Part shown: positions 31,684-41,992 of the stretch, one piece after another
How positions within the stretch are numbered: position 1 is the stretch's first letter
Layout of the letters: every line of letters begins with the position of its first letter
Assembly: GCA_950295325.1 (NCBI GenBank)
Contig: OX485805.1
Span: forward strand, 17,533,501-17,597,500
DNA from: Polytrichum commune
Taxonomy: Eukaryota; Streptophyta; Polytrichopsida; Polytrichales; Polytrichaceae
Reading direction: 5' to 3'
Length of the DNA: 64,000 bases
Position numbers and translations under genes: made by a program
The notes under the pieces: generated by a model
Database searches by the model: none
Seen by the model: only the letters and a program-made list of their open reading frames with translations
What the model was told of the DNA's origin: nothing

Positions 31684-32760
31684 AATCATGAATAATTACA
31701 ATATAAGATCAACAACATTAAGATCACATAAATCAAAACATACCTAATATGTATAGACATGTTCAAATTCACAAACCTCGTTCGACCTTTCCTAGTCACA
31801 TAAACCCCTCTCCCCAAAGTGGGCAATTTTGGTTGTTGACATTTTGTCTCGTTCAACCAAGGAGCGATATTTTTAATCTTCAAAATAATACAACTAGTAT
31901 TGATGTTGAAGTGCGCAATTGCCAACTTTGGAAGAAAGTAAGTGTCGGAATTGAAGTCACTAGGAGAATTGGGCACTTCTACCTTCTCAAAGAACCGTAC
32001 GTGACGCTCTCACGTCATACGGCTCCGTTCTAGAAATCTTGAATCTCAACCCCTCTAACTAATGCAACACTTAAGCCTTTGAACCAAGAAAGCATCGCAT
32101 GGATGTCTGAGTGTTTATAATTGGTACAAAGTGGGATTTTTTTTTTCTCCGCATGGGTTTAAGCCGCTCAGTTTGAACTTGATTCATTCATAATAGGACG
32201 CTAGTAGCAAGTCTGTCGTCCGCGATAGTTCTAAGTACATGTTGCGCTACGCACCCTGTTGTCCCAGTGACTCAAGCTCGCCACGCCCACCTTTTAGACT
32301 AATGCCCACCATCTTCAGTGAGCTCTATCTCCCATAACCAAAATGATTATCCATGTTCAAGAAGTTTACATTCATCCCTGGATATGGGGTACCGTTTCCT
32401 TCCCCAACACCCTTATAGTTGTCACCAGTAATTTGTGCAAGTGTGTCCGCATCCCTAGATGAGACGAGAAGTTTTTTCTCGGAGCAACCCTCCTTGGTTC
32501 CAAACCTAGAAACACATTTTCCCGTATGAGCATTTAGTACACATATAGGTCCAGGGAAAAGTTACGACGTACCCACTTAAGATATCTCCTCAATCTTAGA
32601 TAGGTCATCCGTTGGGTTCATGCTTCATTGCTATGCTTACACACCATGCTACCCTTCTCCAAAAGTTTCGCAGGACCTACTTGTCTTTAGATCGCCCGGA
32701 AGGGTTTACCACATAAGGCCCTTGAGAGGACATTGGCTCATGTAGAGGGCCACATCCCAA
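31684..32760 (-). pseudogene. Organelle-derived group II intron sequence (NUMT/NUPT)
   Basis: On the minus strand, 32025-31984 reads GAGCCGTATGACGTGAGAGC followed by GTCACGTACGGTTCTTTGAGA. This folds as the bulged CCGTA...TACGG hairpin that is a hallmark of group II introns in organelles and bacteria, where it sits just before the domain IV region. The surrounding kilobase (GGGACAACAGGGTGCGTAGCG near 32260, for example) is unlike its AT-rich neighbours and looks like structured intron RNA. Parts of an open frame persist (31686-31976) but I cannot identify a maturase. I infer transfer of mitochondrial or plastid DNA. The organelle of origin and the true borders are not established. Confidence 0.5.
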
Positions 32761-33763
32761 TGAATGTCAAATGCAAAGCTTTGCACCTCATCAAGATCAT
32801 ATTAGCATATTACCGTAAAGAAAAGAAAAAAGCAAAACCCATCGAAGAATATTCTACATTGTAGCATGTGACTCATTCAAGTTCCGCTTCTGATAAATTA
32901 AAAGGAGCTCAAATAATTTTTGTTGAACAAGAAACGAAAAAACATAATAAATACATGAAACAAAGGAATGCCAAACCATATATGCTTTTGCACCATTACA
33001 ATCTCACTAAAATTACAGGAACCTACATGAATCAATACAATAATAATAATAATAAGACCGATAGAAACTTCATAAGAGACCATTTGAGTCGTAGATCATA
33101 ATGCTCCTAAACAAAACATGTTTAAAATTACTAGACCAGCCTGCTGTAATAATCCCGTAAAAAAGCTCTCCCGCCACTGATTCATTGAAGCGTGTATATA
33201 TATAATTTTATTTTTGACGCGCTTCGTGAGGCCTTTAGTCAATGAGATTGTAGCAGCATTTCAGTGTCTGCGATGACCAATCCATCCTCTCGGGAGAGTT
33301 AAAGTGTCGTTCACTTCATCACATTTGTGACAAGGAAAGGGCCTCACACTCTGCCATTGAATTATGACTGTCGCCTCTGAGTACTTGACTTGGTTGCTTT
33401 CCTTCCCCACTTATGACAGCCACTCCGTTCACCCTCTCCCTAGAGAGTAGGATCCCGTCATCTAGGGGCGGGGCGGGGCCGATTTGGTGGTATATATGAA
33501 TGCATGGTATGACACAGTCCGAGCTCGTTGAATTGGGTGCATCCAAAATGGAGGGCCAATTATTGACCTCGGGGTCGATGTCACATCTCCATAGAAAAAA
33601 TTTAAAATATAATAAACCTTTTTAAAATATAATATGATTTTTTCCATGAACTATATTCATAGGATTATGTGGAAATACAAACGGCTCTATCTTAGATTAT
33701 GTTAGATCCATTGAATTATGCTAGATTTATTGAATCGGCCTAGCTTCTTGGCCCTAAGGCCTT
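32761..33763. other. No gene recognised
   Basis: AT-rich intergenic DNA with a short (AAT)n run near 33040 and a GC-rich patch near 33465-33480. Open frames are short and unconvincing. Confidence 0.4.
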
Positions 33764-33766
33764 TAG

Positions 33767-35068
33767 GGCCGGTTTACACTATGGACCATGAAGTTGGACC
33801 AGGGCTCTGCAAGGCAGTTGATTGGCTCTTGAAGTTGTCCCGGAACAACTTCGGTTTACACTAAGGAAAAAATGGCAGAGGGACCATGGAGGTTGAGGTC
33901 CCCAAAATATAATTTTCAAGGCCTAATAAATGCAGTGACATGGTCCAACGGGTTTTGCGGTGAGAGAGGCAAGAGAGGTGGTAGGGAAAAGGCAAGGGCG
34001 GCCCATGTTAGAGAAATGCCATTTCAAGAATGTTTTAATGAACCTACCTTTTATGTGCCTTAATTATATTATAGCCCATGACACATAACAACACTACCTT
34101 GCCCTACCCCTTAAACTGGCTTACACGTGTTTCATCAAACAACGCGGGACATCTAGAACTCAAGAATTCAAGTGCAGATTTTTTTTTTTGGTCTACCAAC
34201 TGCAATGTTTGGAATTTGGGGGCTTCTAATATACCGTTGGAAAGGTCTTGAAAATATCTTTCCAACGGTATATCACACGCCCCATAATGTTTAAAAAATA
34301 TAGTTGCAAAACAAAAATTTGTAGTCATTTAGTGACTGTAGATCAGGGTGGTCAAAAGAAGGGCAATGGAAAATCTTCTAACATTAATTATCAAAGAATT
34401 GAAATTTAATGTTGAGCAAGGTAGGGTGGTAAGAACATTAGATATAATCAAAACACTAAATATCCTATTTAGTGTAGTGACAACACAAGGTACATGTCAC
34501 ATGTACAAATTGAATCAGTCATTTTTTTTGTAAAAATTGTTGTGAGAAGACCTCTCTTGACTCCATATGTTCCTCTCTTTACATCCAATGCTTTCGTAAA
34601 CCACGCTCATAATTGCAATTTTTTCCCATTCTTCTTGCAAAATCAGTGTTTGAATGCCCACAACATTCTTCACAAGCATGTACAAAAATATGTACAATCC
34701 TAGTAGCACGACTAGCTTCCTCCTCCTCTCCTCCATTTCGACCATACTTGCTGAATTTTAAGGCGAAAAGAAGAAAAAGCTAAGTGACAAGATAAGTGAA
34801 GGCAAATTGAAGTCAACAAAATCATCAAACTTCATTTTTTCCCAAAACTGCCCTTTTTGGGCTTATATTAAAAAAATCAGCACATCCACTTCTTGCCGCA
34901 TGGTCATTCCTCTTGGTCCACATTCCGTTTACACCTAGTGAGGGGCCCAACGGCTTTGTAAATCAATTTTTTAAGAACTCGGACCATGAAATGTAGACCA
35001 TGAACTCGTACAACGGAATAAGGCATCTTCCATGGGACGAGTTCATGGTCTATGGTGTAAACCGCCCC
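33767..35068. mobile_element. PIF/Harbinger-type non-autonomous element (1,302 bp)
   Basis: Termini are inverted repeats matching over about 27 of 35 bases or better (GGGCCGGTTTACACTATGGA against GGGGCGGTTTACACCATAGA). The flanks are TTA (33764-33766 and 35069-35071), the superfamily's 3-bp duplication. Subterminal copies of GTTTACAC recur at about 33850 and 34928. No transposase or other recognisable frame lies inside. Confidence 0.75.
34229..34273. repeat. Perfect 16-bp-stem hairpin
   Basis: ATATACCGTTGGAAAG (34229-34244) is exactly complementary to 34258-34273, with a 13-base loop. It sits in the middle of the Harbinger-type element. Confidence 0.9.
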
Positions 35069-35099
35069 TTATATATAAAAAAATTGGCCCCCATTATAA

Positions 35100-35245
35100 T
35101 CTTATTATATGTATAGTTGAGGCCGGCCTCCAACCCAAAAGAGGCTGAAATTTCATGCAATCGGCCTCAAAGGGAATTGGCCCAGCCTCTAGGTGTACAA
35201 CGGCCCTAATTTCCTGGTCAAATTTATCAAAGACTGAGTAATGCC
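35100..35245 (-). pseudogene. Small LINE fragment
   Basis: The minus-strand reading (EAGPIPFEADCMKFQPLLGW) parallels ELGELPMELYALNSMKFQQW encoded at 36,116-35,868. The two are diverged copies of one LINE polyprotein segment. Confidence 0.35.
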
Positions 35246-35293
35246 CATGTTTTTTTGGGAGGGGGAAACACAGGATGCATGGGCAGACATTAA

Positions 35294-35690
35294 GTCCCCC
35301 CATACGAACTATGGGGGGTGTCAGATCCGGGCGGGGGTAGCCTCCTCGGAAATTTTTGAACCCGACCGAAAACTGTTGCCCACCCCGCCCAACTTCGAAA
35401 AAAATATTGCTCTTGCATTCTTGAAGGTTGCTTGACTACAAATCCCATATTGAGTGCACTTCACCTTCAAGGTCTAAAATCCAATATATATGTGCACTTC
35501 CCACTAGTAAATAATAATTCATTGGGATATCATTCTAGAAGTGAAACCATCAATGAAGCATGTAATTAACTTGGAGGTCAAATAAAATTACAAAATCCTC
35601 ATTAACATTGAGGTTATAATTTTTATGACTTACCATTTGAAATTGTCTGTCATTCTAAAGTGAAACCTAAATTTAGTGTGTTGATTTAGT
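35294..35690. repeat. Second dispersed repeat, copy 2
   Basis: Diverged copy of 15,975-16,400 (see there). Here the CCCCCC/GGGGGG inverted element flanks CATACGAACTAT. Confidence 0.7.
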
Positions 35691-35867
35691 ATGTATATTT
35701 TACAATTAATTTAGTAATGCCATCTACTTTCACAAGTATTCATACACACTCAAATCAATTAATGTAATTACTGGAATTAATTAATTAATTGTGATTAATT
35801 CTAATTAAGCCCAAATAAATCAGAAAGTATGCTTACCAAATTAAGTTATTCCTATTTCCGGAAGACC

Positions 35868-36200
35868 CTAAACCCTAACTAACCAAGAGGAAGGTAGGTG
35901 GGCAAGCCATTGTTGAAATTTCATGGAATTAAGAGCATATAATTCCATCGGAAGTTCTCCAAGTTCAACCAATAGAATGTGATAGGTTGTCAAAGGACGC
36001 ACTTTGACGTGAGGCATCATGTGTATCTTCATGCCCTTCTCGAAAACCTTCCAACGAAAGTTTTTCAAGTCACCTCCCCAAATTTCAATGCCATATGTCA
36101 AAGTTGGGAGCACCAAAGCCTTAAGGTGCCCATCAAGACATTCTTTTTGAAAAAAATCACCTTTTACTTATCGGTTGAAAGTGTCCATGTGAGTAGAAAT
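35868..36200 (-). pseudogene. LINE reverse-transcriptase C-terminal fragment
   Basis: The frame contains LPTLTYGIEIWGGDL followed by LLVELGELPMELYALNSMKF. This is the post-RT region typical of plant LINEs (the YGxExWG segment and the ExGxxPxE segment). It is short and isolated, so it is a dead remnant. It may come from the same element as the zinc-linker fragment at 12,586. Confidence 0.55.
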
Positions 36201-36639
36201 CAATCCCAAGATATTTGTATTCATGAGTTACCTTAAATTGGTCCGTGCAATAAGTACTACATAAATGGTTAGTGAACCTAGGTCGAGGTTGTAGCCACTT
36301 TTCTCACGATTTTTGGACCTCGTATGAATATCTTATTCATTATCAAATTGAAGTTTCTTGTGCTCCTTAAACGGTCATATTAGCCCCCTCCCCCTAAATA
36401 ATATTCACTATTGAGCTTAGAATGGTTATCACATTTTAAGCACTCAATCCAATGTCTTTTAAACACATATTTGTTGGGTATTTGTTCTTGGAGCCACACC
36501 AAACCACATACCACTCAAATCTATTTGTCCTAATTAGAAAACTTTGTAACCAAATAGGGGTTGTCTATCTTAACTGCTAAAGGACATTGTGTGAAAGCTC
36601 TCACATTTAAGGAAAATTTTCACAAGTTAGAGCCAAGGT
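36201..36639. other. No gene recognised
   Basis: Repeat-flanked AT-rich DNA with no coding signal. Confidence 0.3.
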
Positions 36640-36860
36640 CAGTGTGTCAACTATGGTAAACATTTAGGAATAAAAAAAACCCAATCCTAAGTGTGCATTT
36701 CGATTGTTGAGATTGATGTCATTATCCACATGTTGTCACAATTGGTCAAGCGCCAAATGCATCGCATATAGTGGAGGACATTGCTTTGAGGATGAAGATA
36801 ATAATATTGGGTGACATCTCCACATCAACACCTTTGTAGTGGAAATCCTCACATGTTGCA
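36640..36860. repeat. Extra diverged copy of the segment's terminal part
   Basis: Similar to 15,780-15,960 and 40,575-40,815 (GTGTGCATTYC..., GGGTGACATCT and ACATCAACACCTTTGTAGTG blocks). It places direct repeats on both sides of the second segment copy, which is suggestive of terminal direct repeats of an old element. Confidence 0.55.
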
Positions 36861-36989
36861 AAAAATAACAAAATAAAAATAAAAATGACATTTGTGTAGT
36901 GTGAGGTCCTTGTTTTGCCTAGACGCTAAAGCATCCCTATTGAGCTTTGTCCACATAAGAATCCGCCGATCCCAGCCCACGTGTCTATG

Positions 36990-39900
36990 CCTAGATTAGA
37001 ATTTATTGGGCATGCCCACATTGTTCCCCGCAACTTCCTTGATCCGATGGAACCATTGGATAGAATCAACTCCAACAACATTAGTCATCCTTGAAGCCAT
37101 GGTCCCTCCTCGGACATTAGGAACATTCCTCCCTTCTATCTCTTCCGTTTTGCACCACATCTGCTAATGTGTTATGCAAATGAGATCTACTAATGTGTTA
37201 TACAAATGGGATATGTTAATGTGTTATGCATCAAAATCTTTGGAATGTGTTACTAGATCTAGATCTGAACTGTGTTATGCACTAGATCCATATCTACAAT
37301 TGTGTTATGCACTAGATCTATAAATGTGTTATTCAACAAAATTAACGGCTCTGAACTTGCTAGTGTGCATATCTATTTCATACAAATAGTGTTTGTAATC
37401 AAATGGTCTTCTTTTTTAAGCATGTGATGCTAAGATTCTATAGCTCAGTGCAAACACCTTCTTGTTCATTGCCTACACTCAAATAATTTGTAGGTTGTTT
37501 ATAAATATTTTTGATTGCACTCAGTTCCAATATGTGTTGGTAATTGACGTGGTATTATGAAAATTTTTATGATGATTATGTTGATTCACTACAATCTAAT
37601 ATTTAAAGAAATGTAGACCCATGATTATTTTGTACCCGTTCGATTGGATCATCACTTATGAGTCTTGTGAGTCTCTAATTGGTTAGTTGATCCAATTAAT
37701 TTACTAACACGGACTTGTTAATCTAATAACATATATCAACATGCACACAACATATTGATTCACTAAGTGTTGTAGTTGCAGCACTATTGATCAAGACATG
37801 GTTGGAAACATGTTATAGATTGTGCAAAACATTTATAGTTCTTATTACATGAGAATCAACTACATCGACTTCAAACCCAATTACAAAACAGACAACAAAG
37901 ATGCCAATATGATTTAGTTTTCTTTACAATGGTGCATGCAAATTTAATACTAAAATTATGAGAATTGATTCCATACCCACCGAGAAACCCAATTATGTTT
38001 GACGACCTCTAGAGGAGTTAACAAATTATCTTTCAAAAACAACCGTTACAACACCATGAACTATGCAATCATACCTTTGGAGTTGTTTGATGATTTCATA
38101 GTTGCTGAACAAAATAATTTTTTTCCCCATACAAATCATCTCATGGATTGGTTTCAGGTGTGGTATAATCCACAAATAGTTGATTTGACATGTCATTTCA
38201 TGAATCCTTATACATTTTATGTTCTCGTTCAATGGGTAAGATCACCATGAGGTGAAGGCGGTGATAATATTACTGTGTGGATAGTGAGAATGCACACCTT
38301 AGGGTTATCTTCAACTCAAAGCACAAGGCATGACAAGCAAAAGGCGAGGGAGTTGGTAAAGAGAAGGATAATGATTTAATCGCGAGACATGGTGCAATTT
38401 CATTAAAAAAGATAACACAACGTTATTCCCTGCATGCGATAGCGACTGTTCATTGAAAATTACATAGAAACTTTCTTGAAGGATCTACGAGAGGGTCATC
38501 CAAGAGGCATGTTGCTTACGTAGGAGGAAAATAAATTTTGCTAGGATAGAAAAAGTAAACTGTTGGAGGAAATTTTATGCTTTCATCCCAAAATATATCA
38601 AATTCAACAAATGATGCATATTCATGTGTTCTACACAACACATTATGCATGCACACCCAACATTTAGCTTGTTGTTAATATTAAAGCTTTTAGATTTGGT
38701 GTTAGGCATTCATTGGATTACATAGACTTTATTTGAACTCTACACACATATTTTTATAGATAAATATTATTTTTTATACCTAAATACCACGGGTATAGGA
38801 TACTCGAGGGTGTACTCCCTCCCTCATTGCTTATGTGTTACCACTCACACGATAACACTCCCTGTGAGCCCAAATAGTGTGCTCACATTTGTTGTTACGT
38901 TTATAAGGAGTTAGTATTAGTATTTGATGCTTCAACACTTATATAAACCATAAAAAGAGTGCAAGCTTTGAGCTTGAATTAGAATTCATTTAAATAATTA
39001 GTGCTTTGGCGTTTAGATTTTAGTGGGTGAATACCAGTTAGGATTTGAATTGGGCTTGAGGCTATAAGTGTGAATTGGGAATTAGTTATTGGGGGATACG
39101 GCTTAGAGTTAGCTGACTGGTGATTAGATTAATATTATCTTGGGAGTGGTCTAATGCCAAAGGTGATAGCTCTCTTAGGTAAGTTAAATGGGTGGTATTA
39201 GGCTAGGTTGCTAACTGTTTAAGGAGGGGTGGAGCTCCCAAAGTGTGGATCAGGGGGGCTTGATTGTCGGATCAGGATAGAGGCCTCAGAGGAGGGGTCG
39301 AAGGACAAGGAAGGAGGCGGCTCTCACTCTCGGGAGAGGGGGGACGAAAACAGAGGAGGAGGAGCTGCGGCTGGGCGACAGGTCCCAGATTGTGACGAGA
39401 GATGCTGGATATACTGCTGCATTAGTAGTGGAAGTAAGGGGGTGCATGTGAGGGAGCCAGTTGTGAAGGATTGGCCGAGAGACTGGGCAACCAGCCTAGC
39501 TGAATCGAGGAGTTTCGGCTGAAGGCGGGGAAATGTTTCATCCGAGGGCGGCCATTGAACTTGGTACTAGGATAGAATGAAGGGAAGGAGGAGCTGCGGG
39601 CGTTAGTGCCAGAATCAGTGAGGTGATGGGATGAAAGGGGAGGAGGAGACCGAGCCTCCTGGGCCAGATTCGGAATAGTGCATCAGGTGGTAAGAATTGC
39701 AGATTAAACCACTCCCTGTCCTGAACATTCTTCACTCCGAATTGGGGAAAATGCGAGCGGTTGTGGAAGGAGGAGCAGTCGGAGGTGGATCGTTGAGAGA
39801 GGGGAAGGGCCTGTGCCGAATGCAGTCTAGGGCCGCAGTGATTTAGGTGGGGTTGGTTGAATGTGATGGTGGATGGAAGCAGCAGCAGTGGCAACAACAA

Positions 39901-40810
39901 CACTGGTTGCCTGCAGCCAACCAGTCGATCTCAGCATTATGGTACCAAACCAACCGACTCGGGAGAGAGGACCTCCTGAATTGCTGGGAAGTCCGTTGGC
40001 GCAGGCTGTACTAAGGCGGGTATCGGGGCGACCAGGGTATACGGCCGGGTCTTGAGGCTCGAGCTCGGCTAACTGGGTATGGGCCAGCAAGGAGTAAACA
40101 GACTGTAGACGTTGGGACAGCAGAGGCCGACAGTGAACAGTGGACGAGGCTGAAGGTTACTGGTTAGACTTAGGGTGTGATTACGATAGCCATTAGTATA
40201 GATGAAGGATTAACTTAGACCATTAGGCTTACGAATTCATTAGGGTGAATTGCGTGATTGACTGGCCGTCGTTGTAAGCATTTGGGAAGGAAGTATTAGT
40301 AAATACTCAATATCTTACATGCAGTTAAGAATAAACACAAAACTTGAGTTTGCATTATACACCCCTTTTGTTAGTGCATGGGAATTAAATGTGGGTGATT
40401 CCGGTAAAGGATGTGATGGAATGTAAGGATTTGGGTCAGAACCTTAAAGGATAGAGTGGGAAAAGCAACCCCTAACACATCGGAGAGTTAATTCATGTGA
40501 GCCGAGGGCTCTCACCTGGACTAGGACGCTGAAGGGTGGGGGTTTTGGGCTGACACTCCCCCATCAAGGTTGTCATTTCAATTGTGGTAAACAATTAAGG
40601 GGGACGGGGGGGGGGGGGGGGGGAGAGGGGACCCAACACTATGTGTGCATTCCAACCGTAGAGATCGATGTTAGTCTTTGCACACTGCCATAATTGCTTG
40701 GATGTCGAGTCCAGTGCATAGTTGGAGGATGCTATGTTTAGGGATAATTTTATTTTTGGGTGACATCTCTACATCAACACCTTTGTAGTGGAGATCCTCA
40801 CATGTCCCAA
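36990..40810. repeat. Dispersed repeat segment, copy 2 (interrupted)
   Basis: Paralogous to 12,959-15,967 but lacking both MITEs. It is interrupted by a 1,693-bp insertion at 38,863-40,555. A frame at 37999-38250 is longer than its counterpart in copy 1, but I do not recognise it. A poly-G run sits at about 40,600-40,625. Confidence 0.8.
38863..40555. mobile_element. Solo-LTR-like insertion (1,693 bp)
   Basis: It interrupts the repeat segment at a site intact in copy 1. It begins TGTGAGCCCAAA and ends TTTGGGCTGACA, forming a 12-bp inverted repeat with one mismatch and the TG...CA ends of LTRs. The 5-bp duplication CTCCC lies at 38858-38862 and 40556-40560. No retroviral-type frames are inside. 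The purine-rich central part (39,230-39,500) gives accidental open frames. A solo LTR of a large-LTR element fits best. A TG-ended transposon of another kind is the alternative. Confidence 0.7.
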
Positions 40811-41992
40811 AGAAAAAAGAAAAAAATTAGTGTGGTGTAAGGTCTTATTGAAAATTTGAGGAAATTTATGCGCTCGTAATAAATGCTCCTAGTAGGGTCT
40901 TCCGTCCCACACAACACACTTTTCATCATGGAGAATCTAAATGGTAGACATGAACATAATTATATACAACAAATAACTATATATATGGGTGCAAGCACAG
41001 TAAAGTGGACGATTCTTGATCCCTCCTTAGTGTTAAGTGAAAGTGATAATGAATTATACACTAATTTTGAATTTTATGAAGGAAACATATCATAGACATT
41101 TAAAAAAAACATATTCATTTACAAAGCCAAGCAATTTATGATGACAAACAAAAAATCCAAGAAAATTTTACATATTTTAGAAGATGTTGCAAGTGGTGTG
41201 CAAGTAGGTGATGTTGAACAATCAACTATCTAAATTTTCTTTTAAATATGATTAAATATGATTAAATTACATTTCTACAAAGTTTTGTGATGATGCCCTC
41301 AAGTAGATGATGAGTTCAAAGAAAATGAAAAAAAATTCCAACTTCAAAATATTTAAGGTCATGAAATCTACATCCAAAAATTAGAGTCAACGACGCTACC
41401 GTGTGAGCGGTGGGACGCGAGCGGTGAGCGGTGAGCAGAAAAAAGTCAACGCTTTCCAATTATAGTAATAAAATTTCCAAATTCAGAATCCATAAATAGA
41501 AAAAATTGTGGAACCTCTTTTTTAAGTAAAAATGATGGACCTATTTCCGTGGAAATTTTGAGGGATTTAAGGACAGAGACTTGGTTTTAGGGTACCTTTC
41601 AGAGAGACTAGTTCACATGATTTACTTAAACCAGGGAACTTTTGACTGTCCATATTATGGTGAGAGCTGCTTAATCATAGGCTATGGTCACAACGTAAGA
41701 GAAAATTCTAAGTCATAAAATTAAAGCATTCAAGCATTCAAGCAAAGTAGCAAAACTCGTACCATTCAATAACATCTAAAACTACTGTTGGAAGGAGAGA
41801 CCCATAAATATTTAGAAACCTTTATAGATATTTAAAAACGATTACAATTCACATCATGTAGATAATGATAGGTCTGAAATATCAACGATATTTTCGGAAA
41901 ACGTGCACTCATACTATAGTATACTCAACGCAATAATACTTAGCGACAAATTATAAATAAGGGGGGCAGCCTAGCTCCTATAGGTATCCACG
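40811..41992. other. No gene recognised
   Basis: AT-rich spacer with a short GAGCGGTGAGCGGTG-type repeat near 41,405-41,435. It contains the 3' flank of the minus-strand SWIM gene. Confidence 0.4.

Noticed and set aside
39229..40090. Genes on both strands in the purine-rich stretch
   Set aside because: It lies inside an LTR-like insertion. Composition keeps several frames open and none has recognisable content.
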